Source of the DNA: Prunella strophiata | Lineage: Eukaryota; Chordata; Aves; Passeriformes; Prunellidae | Assembly: GCA_036583965.1 (NCBI GenBank) | Contig: JAZBQD010000030.1 | Location: 83,766,800-83,830,799 of the forward strand | Reading direction: 5' to 3' | DNA: 64,000 bases | In this document: in pieces, positions 40,601 through 55,600 of the stretch | Numbering within the stretch: position 1 is the first letter of the stretch | How the letters are laid out: every line of letters begins with the position of its first letter | Translations under genes and position numbers: made by a program | Notes under the pieces: generated by a model | What the model saw: the letters and a program-made list of their open reading frames with translations, nothing else | Told to the model about the DNA's origin: nothing | The model's database searches: none

Positions 40601-43600
40601 AAAGCACATAAAGTGTAGTACTAGCAAATGGCTACATCAGCATTAAAGTGAATTTGTAAGGCATTCCAGTGGTCAGACAGTCACTAACCTATGCCATTGC
40701 CCATGATAATACCTGATAAGTAAACAGGATCCCTTTAAGGCTGAGTGCTAACATTTTCCTGTTACCCACCTCAGGTGGTAGAAATGTATTCCAGTGGAGG
40801 TGATCTCCATTTAGAGCTTCCAACAGGTCAGCAGGGAGGTACAAGAAAGCTGTGGGTGAGTAGTCATGTCTTGCAGCACTCATTGTACTTGTTTGGGTGG
40901 TTTTATTTTGATATGAGCTTTGGGTTTTTATTACTAACTGTGTCTTGTCATGTAATCATTTAAAATAATACATTAAAATGGAAACAATAACAGGGTCTGT
41001 TAAATATTATGGTAGTAGGAGTTGAATGAAAGGTTTAATTGAGATAAGCCATATGTACTGAGCTGTGCTGTTTTAAAATCCGAAGAATAAAATTATTCCC
41101 GTAGAATGAATTACACCTACTTGAGCTTTCAGTCCTGGAGGCCTGTGAGCTGGATCTAACCCACAGAAAAAGTATACATGTTTTTCTGTTTGGTTTGTTG
41201 GTTAGGTTTTTTTTAATTTGTCTTGGCCTTTTTGGTGGTGCTAGGGTTTTTTAACTTAGAAAGTCCTTCCTGCTAATTACTGTGAATCCACACATGGGTT
41301 GAAAATGAAGCTAAACAAACTTAGGGAAGAAAAATCTATTATGGACTACTAAATAAAACAGCAGTGTGTGTAGCTGAGATAAATCCCTAGATCATGAGTT
41401 GAGAGTGGCTGAAAACTTCTGGATAAATACTCATACATGCATGCCTTGCAGCTACTCCCTACTTATCATGTCTGCTGCTGGAGACAAGGTAGTGGATTGG
41501 ATGGACTTGTGGTCTGGCTCATTAAATCTGGTTTGAAGTAACACATACTGATATCTTTAAGTGAAATAAAATTTAGAAGCATCCTAAGGGTACAGTTCTT
41601 AGCTCCAATGCTGTATGTCACACCATTGGTAATGTCCAGCTAGATACAAAACTATTTTCCTTTTCAGTTAGAATTACTTTATTTTTTGATGACTGGTTTT
41701 TGGTCTAGGAGAGACTTCAGAGCCGTTGGGCTCCTAAGTTTTACTCTTGCTCAAGTGTATCATTACAGTAATGGGACAGTTTTATTTGTTTAAAGAGGGT
41801 ATTTCCAAGTGAGTTACAAAGGACAATCACAATTCTTATCTTTTCTGGAGAAAGTCCATTAGAATGGCAGTATTTTAGTTTTAGGTACAAAAGTTGCAAG
41901 GAAATAAGTATTAACACAGATCACAACATTTATAAAAAGGCAGTGGAAACAGATACTGAGGGTTAGATATTCACATGAAAATAGGTTTTAAAACATTAAT
42001 GTCCTAATGTTTTGACGCTGCTTTGGTCAAATTGCATTGCTTCTAAAGATAGCCACTTACTAGTTGTCAGGAGAACTCAATGGGGAGGTTTTTCAGAGCA
42101 TGAAGCTTTTCAGCTTCTCTTGGCCAGGTTGCCAGTTGAAGCAATGATGACTCACATGTGAAAGCTTCCAGTGTCTGGCAAGGACTAATCCTCTTGTTTC
42201 CTCTATCCATCCATTTTCATACCCACTGGTATGCATTTTCATATAACCATTGGTATTTCAAAACAATAAGGCAGCTTTAAGAAATCAAACCAGTAGGAGG
42301 AAACACACAGATACATCATTGTATTGGTTATGTCAAGAGCTGCACTGCAGTTAGAAAAAGCTTCAAAGCACCAGAAATTACTTGAGATATGGTGATGATA
42401 CTTGGACATATGGATATACATAATTGTATAAAATTGTTCTGATGCCAAATGCTTGAATGATTGGATGGAGCAGTCTGCATATGAAGGAGTGTTTTTTGAT
42501 CTGACCAACTTTGGATCCCTAGTTACACATATGGAAGAGTCAGATCACATCCTTTGATGCATTAATGAATGGCTGCATTATATTGGGTCTGTGTAAACAG
42601 AACTTGAAATCTTCTTACTTTGATATTCAACAGCTTTCAAAATATACATCTGCAGTCATTGTGCCTTAGAAAATTTCCAGCCAAGGTTTTCATCTTCTAT
42701 TTAAAAACAAAACCCAAGCAACCAACCAAAAATCCAATCCTCTGCCTTCTGTAATGTGATGAGGAAGACAATCTGATGTTAGTATTTCAGCTGTAGTGCT
42801 GAACTTAGTCTTGTGCTGCAGCTGTGTTCAGAAAATACAGGAGGAGATGTCTTTCAAACCCTGAATGCAGATTTGAACTGATAGAATAGGCATGGTACAG
42901 CAACTGAAATTAGTTTTTACTTTCTCCTGTAAATCACATGGTGACTAATAAATGTGGAGCTCCACAAGCTTCTGGCTGCATGGAGTTATGCACTGTTTTA
43001 GTTTGTGTTTAGCACTGAAACTGTATGGCCTGTGTCTGCTTTGGAGAAAAAAAACACTTAGAATATGCAAAGTCAATATTTGATAGTACAGTCAACATTT
43101 TTTCTGAATATCTTTTGTTTATTGCCAGATTCTGCTAATGTAGTCTACTGTCTTTTTACCACAAATTGAATACATAAAACTTAGAATGATAGAATTGTTA
43201 ACTTAACCAAATGGGACATGAAAATTCTCTTGCATATGCCTAGTTTTAATCAGTGTCTTATTAGATGATTACAACTATCCTTCATAAATTTAATGGTAAT
43301 TTTAGTTACATGAAGCCTATCTCTTCCTGCTATTGTAGCTTTTTCTCTTAACACAATTATACTCAATGCTTCTATTGTAATTATTTGGTGTGACAGCTTT
43401 TTTTGTAATTACTGCGCTCTCATAGATGTGCTTTGATTATTTATCAGGAAATACCTCCCTATGAAACAAAAGGAGTGATGAGAGCCAGCTTTTCTTCAAG
43501 AGAAGCAGATAATCATACAGCCTTCATTAGAATAAAAACAAATGCCTCAGACAACACAGAAGTTATTATTCTGCCTGTTGAAGTAGAAGTTACAACAGGT

Positions 43601-46600
43601 TTGTGAAAGAGTGGTTGGGGTTTGGTTGATTTTTGGATTTCTTGTGTGTTTTCATTGTTTTTTTTTTTTTCAATTACTCAAATTAATTAGCTCTTAGTAT
43701 AATAAGAAAATTGTAACTTTTTTTTTTTTTTTAAAGCACCAGGAATCTATTCATCAACAGAAATGCTAGATTTTGGTACACTACGAACACAAGGTAAACC
43801 AGTCTTCACTTTTCAAAGTATTGATCAGGAATAGGGTGGGGAAGGGGAAAGCCCAGTTACCTTTGTACTGATCAGGGTTGCTTGTGAAATGATACTTTTT
43901 AAAAGACAACTGTGGGTCACAGTAGTGCACAGATGCAACTTGGTGTGTGTATAAGCAAGCAGTAGTTTGCACACCAGATTGTAAGTCCAGTAGTAAGATT
44001 AGTGTTACACAGTTGCACATGGCTTAGTCTGGAAAGCATTTTGGTTCAATTAGTTTGTGAACTTGTGAAAATTGCTTTACTTCTAGGTAAGTCATAATAG
44101 TTTTCAGGCAAGGGAAAAGTGAAGGTGTGCAAACTTGATCAAATATTTTATGATAGGATCTTTTTTAATTGCCTCTAACACATTTGGGCTTAACATTTTA
44201 CATCAGTATTGTTTAGTGATAAAAAAGTAGTAAAACTACTAGTGATCAGAAAGTAGTAAAACTAGTGGTATTTTTTGAAACTGTAAGAGGGATTTATTGC
44301 TGACAAAAAACAGTATTTATCTTTTGTTCAACTAAAAAAAGATAGCTTCTGAAGAACTTTTCCATGCTACTTCCTTAATATGTAAAGATTTTCAAGTGAC
44401 TAATTTCTTCTGAACATGGTGCATCTGAAAAAGTTTGTTTGTAGTATTTTTAGCCTGCTCACTTCTTAATGTGTTAGAAATATAAATGGTAAGCTGAAGT
44501 ATGTAATACCAACTAATAGACAAAAAGGCAGTTTTGTGTCAGATTCTTGGGACTAGCTATTTTGACTGGCTGTTCTGTTATGTTAGTATAATATTGAACA
44601 GTGGAGGTACATAAGAAACCAGCTAGTGTAAATGACTTTATATAAGATTCACATGTTAAAATAGCCTAATAGACAGGTGTGTTTTTTGTTCTTTAACAGA
44701 TCTGCCAAAAATTTTAAATCTGCATTTATTAAATTCAGGAACAAAAGATGTGCCAATTACAGTAAGTTTGATTTCTTTCAATTTGAAACTTTCTACTTGG
44801 ATTTACTTTTTCTCTTAAAAATTGGTGATTCACAGGTTTACCATGTAGTGGTCAGAATTAGAAGCTAGGTGATGTGTGACTGAAAATGTAACTTAATAGC
44901 AGAGCAAATAATTTTTATACATGATAAAATTAATTTGTATCATAGTCTCCTTTGAATGCTCTGAACAGCATTTTTAGGCTGTACCTGCAATATCTGAACC
45001 TTTGGAAACTTTTATACTTGATAACAGTAATTCATGTTCAGTGGGTGAGAGATTAATACAGAGTCTGTAAGATTCTTTGTCCTCATCACATTTACACATC
45101 AGTGTATAAAGCGGTTAGCAAACATAATTTTTTAAGATAAGCCAAGAGTAGCTTTCAAGAGCTACCTGTAAAATTACCCTTTTAATTTCTTGAGCTTATC
45201 TGCTTTGTTCCTTGAAATAACAAAGAACCCAAACACTCTAGGGCCCTTGGCAGTAAGACCACTGGAGCTGAACATGAAAATGCAGCCAGCTTCAGAATTC
45301 TGGCATTTGGATTTTCTACTTCCTGTTTTTATTTCAGAATTTCGGCACTAGTCTGGTAGTCCGCCTTTGTTCATTCATATCTTTTTCCTGTGTGATTTTT
45401 CTCATTGCCCACTATTTTTCTCACTTCTTCCTTCTTCCCTTCCTGTCTTCCTTCTTTTCCAGATTTAGTTGTGTAGCTAGCTATACCTTGTGCACTCCAA
45501 AAAGTGTTGAAGTGTTGAAAAGGAACCAGAGGAGCCAGAAGAATGACTGAAGGATTGGCAAAGGTTCCTTACTGAGATCTTGGAGAGCATTTCTATGTTT
45601 ATAAAGCTTGAAGCTGTAACTATGAGGAACAGGGTTTTAATAGTGGAGATCTAGCAAAATCTTAGGGTACTGGAAACTGAGGCTAGATGAATTTAAAGTA
45701 GAAAGAGAAAACATTTTTAGTGATGAAGATAAGTTTTCACAGTGGCAATAGACCGTTGCAGTGCTTGCTAAGCTGTTATTCACTAATAATTTTCAAGACA
45801 AGAGAAACTTACAGTATACTGCAAACAAGAGAAACTTACAATATAGTGCAAAAGGATTTTATTTCATTGAGGTCCTGATGCTTACTGCAATGAGGTGAGG
45901 TGATCCTCTAGGAATCATGGCTTTGTAAGCTATAGCGCAGCTTCCACAGAGTTTTAAAATCCAAAAAGACCTGTATATGATTTTTACATTGAGAGAGTTG
46001 GCAAATTCAATAAATTATTTTTCCAGCTATATTTGCATGTTTGTCTTCTTAGATTTGACAGTTTGCTTGTTGGATTTTTTTTAAATTATTTTTAAAGTGT
46101 GTAATATTTATATTTGCTTGTTGTGTACAATGCAAATAACCATATTTTCAGACCTTCAATATCACTTCTAATACCTGGTTGTGTAGTGCCTAATTCATAC
46201 TCCTCCATTTAAAAAAAGACCAAAGCCATCAATTTTTTTTTAAGCTATGGTCTTTGGACTATGAGCTGTGAACCATAAATACCAATCTAATGGAAGGCTG
46301 TTACTTGATAACCATTATACATGTCATGACAAAACTTTTCCAGAGAAATTAGTTTTTTACTGTGTATCAAAGCAGTTGATTTATTATTTTTAAATCCTTT
46401 GGGACTCACTTTTGCAAGGAAAAAGCTACCACACAGGTCCAGACATGATGTGTTTTTCAGTGTATCACATGGCACATCAAGTCAATTGTTCTATTCATTA
46501 AGGGATAGCTTTGTTGGGGTGTTTGAGGCCTTTCTAGCTTTTGAAGCACTTTGTGAATTTCTGCTACTGTGCCAATCAATGAATTTCAAAGTGGAAAGCA

Positions 46601-49600
46601 AGAGTAAAGAATTTCAGCAAGAAGGGATTTGGTGAATAGCTTACTTCTAGGAAAGCTTGACAAATAGACTTCTGACCCTTTAGAGCTAGTTTAAGAGTAG
46701 TGAGACAGAGCTGTGTGAGAAATTTCATCTTAATGTCAGAAGAAAAGGCCAAGGCTATATTTAGCATATGTTTAAGCTGGGTGCTGGAGGAACTAAATAT
46801 CTTCAGGTCATCAGTCTGTGAGAGACTGCTAATACTGTTGCCAGACTTGTAGTTGTCCTGCCTTCAAGTACTTAGTCATGTTATGGTCCAACAAACTGGT
46901 TGAGGAAGACAAGAGCAAGTAATTTTCTTTTTCAAGTTTTAAAACTCCTTATAATATCTCCCTCACTTTGTAGAGTTTGTTCCATTATTAAGGATAATAA
47001 TGTTTATTTCATGACTGGATAAACTAGTCATGCTGCAACAATAAGCCATTCTGTCAAAAATCTGGTAAATGTAGATTGTTGAACACTGTTTTATCCCTTC
47101 TCTTTAATGAAAATTCGGTGTTTCCTTAAGGTACTTTAAGCCTGTTTGACTGCTAAAAGCAAAGGGAAACTTCAAAACTTCAGGTCCTGATAATATTTGA
47201 TGCATGAAGAACCAGGAGCTTCAGGACACCCTTAGTGAAGCTGAATTGTATCAGTTTGAAAACAAAAGTGTTTATGTAAGGAAGTATTAAGTTCTGTCCC
47301 AGCTTTAGAATAGGGGTTAATTTCTCTTAGCAATTTGCAAGAAGTAGTTTGCTTCTGTGTTGTGTTTTCATCTTCACATTTGGGTACATGCATCTCAAAA
47401 TTAGCAAGGATTACAGTTTAGTAGTAGTTTGTTCCATGTTCTGCATGATTCTTTATGGAAAAAGTGAACTTAATTAGTTAGGTGTTTCTCTGTTTAAACA
47501 CAAGGCCAAGAAATTTCTGACAGTTGTGTCTGTAAAAGAGAATAAAACAGTTCAGAGGTGGTTCTGACACTAATGGAACCAGCCTTAATCTGCTACCTGT
47601 AGCCACAGAGCTTTTTTGTCTATGCCAGGTGGGCAAGACAAAACTAAGTTCAGGAACCTTCTTACTGGTAAACAGTATAGATGAACATGTGCCAGTCTTC
47701 CAACCCATACTCTTTAGCTTATTAGAATACATGTAGCCCAAGAGTCCTTAAACCTTCAAAGTCTTTCTCAAGAACTCCTGCAGAAGCACAAAGTTTTAGC
47801 CCCTCTTTGTGTCCTTTAGAACATTTAAGGTCTTATGTTTTTTGCAGTTATGCTAAATACTGAATGTGTCTTCACAGAGCAGGGTCAGGAATCTTGAGTG
47901 GGTCATTCTGTGGGAGATCCATGTGTTACTGAAGCATGTCTATTAAAAATTATTCTTCCCTACAAAAGTTGCTGTTAAGAAATTTTCTGAGAAAGTTAGT
48001 AGTGTTATGTTCTTGATGGAACTTGTTTTGTTAATGATTTTTAATGCATATTTCAGGACAGACTTTTCCTGAGCTTTATTTGAAATAGGTTGAAATTTGA
48101 GGAAAATTACACTGAAAGGATTCTTAAGGATATTTGTTTTTTCCCTAGTTGTCTTAATTCTGTATTTCCCTTTATAGCATGTAATCAAGCAACAAATGGG
48201 AAATGTGCACTATGTAGTTCAGAAATTTTCAACAAAACAGTGTAAATTCCTTCCTTAATTAATTTGCCAGCTGTAGACATTTTGAGTAAATACATGTAGG
48301 TTTGTTACACTTGTGGTTTAAGAGATGCACCTCTGAAACCTGCCATTTTTCTGGTGACAGACTGTCCTTTTGAATATTTCCAGTTTGACTGACTAAATGA
48401 AATAAGTATTATTTCAAGCTAGTAACTAAAAAAAGCATTTTGCATGAAAAGAGCTTCTAAAAATGTTTATTGTCTCAGTTATCCAGAAGTTGTGAACTTT
48501 ATCACAGCTTTGATTTCATCTGCTTTAGGAGGGTATTTTTTAAAAGAGATGTCAAGATTTCAGTAGTGTAGATCTCATTAGAAGAAAATTGAGATAGTTA
48601 TGAAGAGAAGTACCAAACATCTGCACCCCATTTATGCAGACGTGGTGGTGGACAAATGTCATTGCTATAAATCCAGAATACAAAACTTCTGGTTGAGTTA
48701 ACAGAGATTATTCATTAGCTGCAGAAGTAGTGCTGCTTGTTCCCACTGAGGATCACGTGGTCTGCAGAACTTAAGTTATTTATGCACACTTTTATGGCTT
48801 TAATTTACAATCAAGGACAGTTTGGCTTGAAAGAACTGTAATTGGTTTGTACCACTAGCTGTCTGCCTTGCTCCTCCCTGACCAAGAAAAGCTCAGCTGC
48901 TTATTAAACAGGTGCTAAACCTCTGCAGTCCAGCAGAAGGTAAGGCAGCACTCATTTCAGTTTCCTTAATTCAGCATTCTGTGATTTGCTGTGACTTAAC
49001 AGCTGCTGTGTGAGCAGCTGAGCTGTTCTTAAAGCAGGAGAAGACAGCTGGGGAGGAAGAATCACGGCAGCCATCCTAATTTTAAGCAAAGCAAGAATAA
49101 AATAAGAACATTTAAATGCTTCATGCCCAGTTTCTCCATGGAATCTAGATAATTTGCTAGCAATCTTTATAGTCTTCTCTATAATGAAGAGACATGGAAT
49201 CCCTTATCCTGTTGTATAGCAATGAATACCTCTACAAATCAGCTCTGGCTATTACCTGACACAATAGCTCTTTCAGTAATGCCCATTTACCTTTTCCCTT
49301 TAGTTTAAAACAGTAAATCCTCAGGTGTAAAGGCTGACCTTGTAAAGTGTAATATAGAATGAGTGTCATCTCAGATCTACAAAACATTTCTCTATACAGT
49401 TTGTCCTTTTTTTCTCTGCAGACTTAGCATGGGATTAGAGACAAGGGAGATGTCTGTATCCTCTCTGGTAGTTGCACAAGTCAGTTAACAGCTTTGTTAG
49501 TGAGTGCACCAAAAACAAATAGCCTAGCTATTGGAGGCCTGCAGCATTAAGAATAAAAATTAAATCTTCATTTAAATAAGATTTGTTTTCTATTTTATTT

Positions 49601-52600
49601 ATAGGTTTTTGGCCATACTGCCATTTAATTCAGCATCCCCAAGGGAAACTCACTGTTACCCACTTTCCTCTACATTGACTGAGTAATTTGTAGGACCTAA
49701 AAGAAATTCTAAAACCACTTGTAATGCTGCTTTGTTATAGGAAAAAAAGACCTGCAAGAGCTTGACTGCAAAAGTAGTTGCAGTTTTATCACTGTGAAAG
49801 GTTTCACAGCATGATTTTAGCAATGATAAGTTTACAGATGCTTCATATTTTGTTTGCAGAGTGTTAGACCTACACCACAGAACGAAGCGATAACAGTATA
49901 TTTCAAGCCCGTTACGTTAAAAGCCTCTGAAAGTAAATATACCAAAGTTGCAAGCATTAGCTTTGATGGTAAGTACTGTTCCTCTCTTCTTAGAACTTGT
50001 CAAGTGCTTCTGAAAACTTACTGAAGTTTCATTGATTATTTTCACTCTCTTAACAAAACACTGTTTATAATTTTGAGAAGAAAATGGGATTTTCCTACCT
50101 GGAAAAGGCTTACAGTTCTTCTGAGCTTCAGTTATTTCTGAAAGGATTGTCTTTGTTCATTATCAACAAGTATCTTAGACTGGTAAATACAGATGAGAAG
50201 AGAAAGTGTTCTTAATATGCTGACATTTTTTAGAAAGGCACCTCTGTTTTTATAGAGATTTTTATCAACTGTTAGAATAATGGTGACTGCTCAGTTGTTA
50301 CTGATTTAAGATACTAGTTGGTGCTGTAAGTCTTTCTGCCTGGATTGCTTAAAAATGGAATCATATGCATGCAATAGTTGTGGTAGACATAATTTTAGAA
50401 GTTGCATGGAGAAAGAGGAGATAATTGATTTTTATTATGGATTAGCACTTTGGAAATTTAATAGCTCATGGTTTCTAAAAGACATGAGATACGTTTTAGT
50501 TTACAAATTCTGAAAGAGATGAGTTCTGTCAACCTGAGGTGATAATACATTCAGATTTTGAGGCTGGTGGGAATTGTTATATGAGGACCTACTGGCTAAC
50601 ATATGGTACATCTTAGAAGGAGTGGTGGTTCCTGGGAAAAATACCCAGTTAAGCTGCTTAATGTATTTAAGGAATTGACTTGATGAATTCTTATCAGTGA
50701 AGCAGCCAGCCCTAAATATTTGCAATTTCAGCTGTCCTAATTACAAGCAGGGGTTTTAGGGGCTTGGTGGCTTCTCTTAATTAGTATTTGAATACCTTGA
50801 TTTTTTTTTTGGCACTGTTGCTGCCAGGCTAACCTTGCTTGTTCTGTGATCTTGGAGCAGATCTGTGAGCATTACTCTTGGTGCTTGTGTAGTTTGAGTT
50901 CTCACATGGATTCTACTTCTCTTTTATCAACATTTAGCTTGTCTTTAATTTCTTAATTATTAAGAAGTTGTTACATTTCTGGCCCAAAGATCCTCTCAAC
51001 TGCCAGTTCTAAGTGAGGGGCCCAGCAATCTCAGGTTCTGTTAGGGAAGGGACAGCTTTATTCCATGTTCTTACTGGAGAATTCAATTCATCTGGATCCA
51101 AATTATCCTCTGGACATGGTCAAGTTATTTATGACAGCATCAGGCTTCCCTATTGTAGAAAAGCTTAGTAAATCAGGCAGGTCATCTAACTGATGTTAAA
51201 TGGGAATATTTCAGAATTGGGATCTCTTGTTACATAGACTTTACACCATGTCAGTTTGGTTATTGAAATTCCCTTAAGCTCCACTTTTTTCCTTCCACAA
51301 TAAATAATTTCTGGGCTAGCTCTGTGGTTTTATTATTCCATTCATTCTACTATAACTTAATGGATCAATTTTTGTCAGCTTTAACAAACTTCTTATATTC
51401 TTGTGTGTACAGCATCAAAAGCAAAAAGAGCATCACAGTCTACTGGGAAAATAACTGTTAAAGCAAAGGAGAAGAGCTATTCCAAACTTGAAATACCATA
51501 TCAAGCAGAAGTGTTGGATGGGTAAGCTTCCAGTAACTGAACATAGTTCAAAAACTAAATGCTCTAAATTAGAAGGGAATATTCCTGTTTGTAAACAAAT
51601 GGATGAGGGAGTCTTAGCCATTCATAAGTTGGTTTCCAGGCTTGAGTTAAAATTGACCTTAGTGAGTTGTTTTTCAGAGCGGCTGAAGACTGCAGATGAG
51701 ACATTTTAAAAATGCAGTATTGGAAATATTTCTGCTTTTGCATTTGCTGTTCTATTGCTATATGAAGTAAGGGTGGAGGAGATACTTTAGTTTTAAGCAA
51801 AATTTTGGAAGAACACTGCATTTCCTTGGGTTTTGTTACTTATTTATAAAGTGTGGCTAAATTGATTTTAAAAACATTTGAATGCTATTTTATCAACAGA
51901 ACTGGCAGACTATTTTAATGGCCAACAAACTAAACCTTACCTTATTGGAATTTTTGTGCTGCAGGCACATAATTTGGCTAATAAAAAATACACATGATTT
52001 GCAAATTTTCTTAATACTTCAACATTTTCGTTTAGTCCTCCTATTATTCTTAGTTACATGTTTTCTTACCTTGTTAGAATTACTTAGTTATTGACATCCC
52101 TGTAGTGCTGATAATACAGTTTCAGCACGCAGTGGTATGTACCTTTTTAGCTGTTTGAAGTAATAAATTCTAGTCTTTGTGTAAGGAAAAACACTTTGAG
52201 GAAAATCTTTATTTTCTTTACTCTCTTTTCTTTTAATAGTTATTTAGGATTTGATCATGCTGCCACACTCTTTCACATCCGTGACAGTGCTGCTGATTCT
52301 GTGGAAAGACTGATCTATCTAACAAACACATTCAGTTTTGCAGTCCTTATACATGATGTTGTATTACCAGAAGAAGCAAAACCAATGTTTAAAGTAAGTC
52401 CCAATTCAGTGAATGCTTTTACCTCTTAGTAAATGCTTAAATGAGGTGCACTTTGTCCAGTTGTAACCTTGGTCTTCATTGTTCACTGATCTAGGTCCAG
52501 AACTTCAGTAAACCAGTCTTAATTCCACCCAATGAATCCAGATATATTTTTACACTTCATTTTATGCCTTCCACATCATCTGTTCACGTAGATAACAATA

Positions 52601-55600
52601 TCCTACTTATCACCAATGCTTCTAAATTTCACCTACCTGTCCGAGCATACACAGGATTTCTAGATGTAAGTATTTTCCTTTTATTTGGCAACTTCTGTAT
52701 AATTAGAGGCAGACTTTATAGGACTCTTTAATTCTTTATTCTACTTTGGTGTCTGCTGAAAAATTCTTTTTTTGTTCCCTTTAAATCTTTAGTTTCACAT
52801 AGGAGGTTTATTAATGTAGAATTTGAAGATTGTCACGGTAGCGTTGTATTAAAATTATTAATGCAATCTTTAATTAACTCAGAGTTTGAGCACACTTTAT
52901 ATTTCACTTACACTAAAGTACTTTTATCAATCTTTCTAGTACTTTGTACTGTCTTCAAAAGCTGAGGAGCGATTTATAGATTTTGGCATATTGAGTGCAA
53001 CAGAAGCTACCAGCATTTTATTTGCAGTCATCAACAGCAATCCAATAGAGGTGAGGATGCATTTATTTTTAGTTTATCTTCTAAAAAATTTACATCAGTG
53101 TTGTTACTGAAAACAGTACCTTTTGTTCTTTTTAAGCTGGCTATAAAAAGTTGGCATATTATAGGGGATGGTTTGGCTGTAGAACTTCTAACAACTGAAA
53201 AGGGAAACAGAACAACAATAATTGCAAACCAGCATGAACTACAAAATGCTACTGCCTCTGATCAGTCTTCAGTAAGTAAACCTTTGAATCCATTGCTTTA
53301 AAGCTAGATATAGGAGGGGAGAAAAGTGACAAACCTCTGCAAGTTCTTTCAGTTTCATTTTAGCAGAGGAGAGATTAGAATGTTTAATTTTTGTCTGAAC
53401 TTGAGTATGATAAAGCATGTAGGCTTCCTAAATTTATTTTAAGGAGCAGCATTATATTTACCCTTTCCAAACCTAACCAATCTCAATACCTTCAGATGAT
53501 GCTTCTCGTTAATCTGGGATGAGTGGAAATTTATCACCACAAGGGAATAGATAATTTTTGTGTTAGTCACTTACATATAGGAACTCATTGTTTATCACTG
53601 ACAGTGGTTTTAAATGGATTTTGAGTTTGGTTTTCATGAAATTTCTTTTTGTTTAATGGAATACATTGGTGACTTTTTCTACCATTTACAGGTGATCCTT
53701 GCATCGGGCTATTATGCAGTGTTCAGAGTAAATCTAATAGCGAAGGAGCTTGAAGGAATTCATGATGGAGCTGTACAAATCACAACAGATTATGAGGTAT
53801 ATTTATTGTATAATAAATGGGTATTGCCCAAAAGATCTGTTTAGTCTTTAAGTCTTGTATTAGTGGACAGACTGTAGCATGAATTGAGGTTGGAAGGGAA
53901 CTCTGCATGATACAACAGGAACATTACGTATGTTTTTATTATGATTTTTGTCCAGCTTTCAGAAATATCCATTTAAATCTGACTTAATGCTTTGCAGTTT
54001 GGTTCTTCAGTGACTTGACACATTCTCAAATCATCAATGCATGGGTCTTGGAGCGTATCATGCTCTGACAACGTGCTTCTCCATACATTATCAGTTACTG
54101 AAACTAAGCTGTAATATCAGCCATTTTTATCAAAATATAATGTGAAAGCTGTTTTGGAGAGTTGCAGAATCATTAAGGTTTAAAAAGACTGGGTACCACC
54201 ATGCCCACTAAACCATACTGCAGTTTGCCACAGTTTGCTGGCAGTTGATGAAACAGAATCCTTGCACTGATTATTATGGGAGAGAACAACTGGTTGCCTC
54301 AACTTCATGTGCTTTGTTTTTGCAGGAGACAGAGCCTAATGAATAATGCAATCTGTATTCAATATCTTTGTGTGATACATGGGAAAAAACCCCAAATGTG
54401 ACTCTGTGCTTTTGAAGTCAGGAAATTATATCACTGATTGTGTGGTTCTGATGGTGCTACAGAAAATGGGAAATTCCCAATTTCTGGCAGTTACCAGAGA
54501 TTTTAAACTTTTTTTTAGTATATCCACACATGTATGTGACCCTGCAGTTACATATTCTGAAGTATTTTGTTTTCTTGCTTGTTACAAGTTATTCTACTTG
54601 TATTGGTACTTGAATCTCATTGCCATCCCTTCCACACAACTTTTTCAATGTGTGTCTCAAGGTATTACAATTACCCCATTTTTGAGAAGCTGGGTGTGTC
54701 TTCTTCCCTCAGTTACTTTAAAAATGTTACCCTCCTGTTTTCCAACAAAGTAAGCCCCATTCAAATGAGACCTATATAATATCCCACTGGGGAGCTTATG
54801 TTTTCAGTATGTTTTTCTGTTCCATGTAGAAAAGAACTGAGGATGGCTGAGTAAAGGAGTGCTTCCTGTCAGTATGCAGTGACTGTTCAGAATATGATGA
54901 TGGGTTGAAATCTTAATTCATGTCTCCATGTTTTAAATGTCCATATAATCCTAGACTACATTAATTGTAGAATCTCAGGCTTTTGTTATTCTATGCAATT
55001 TAAAAGTGGAAGAGGCATTTAAAGGCTGGAAATGTAAGGTGTTTTATTCTAAATTTTTCTTGGGTTTTTTTTAATCCAGATTTTAACTATACCAGTGAAG
55101 GCTGTGATTGCTGTAGGCTCACTGACCTGCTCCCCAAAACATGTTTTTCTTCCACCTTCTTTTCCGGTAAGAGAGCTGGGGAGGATTAAATGTTTACTTG
55201 TTGTGTTTTTTCTTTATATTCCCTTTTCAAGGGAGACCACTGTCCTGAAGTCTATGTCAAATTGCTGGAGAGAATGTGCTTCTGAACTGTTATGATCAGT
55301 TTGTCATTATTTTGGGGGTTGTTTGGGATTTTTCCACATGTTCCAAGCATGAGTTGTCCCAACATCTCCACAGCCCACTTGATTGGGATCTTGGAATACT
55401 CATGTAATGGGATAGATCTCACCAGAGGAAGATAGGTCAGTCAGCAGGACTTCCATGAATGTTTGCTGCAATTGCCACATATTCCACCTTCCTTCTGATC
55501 TCCTATGTCACAAATTCTTCTGAAGTCTTTTGCTACTCTTGAGGTCAAACAGTCATGCCTACAATTGCAAAGATCACTAGCTGCTTTTTATCTTTAAGAT

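Larger units (their letters stand above)
44762..49859 (+). other. TMEM131 intron J-K, 5,098 bases
   Basis: Holds a pyrimidine-rich decoy acceptor ending at 45462 and a 27-base tandem duplication at 45798-45851. No clear transposable element or gene found. Confidence 0.8.

Noticed and set aside
54379..54753. 124-residue open frame in intron Q-R
   Set aside because: No domain, lies between exons whose phases join perfectly without it.
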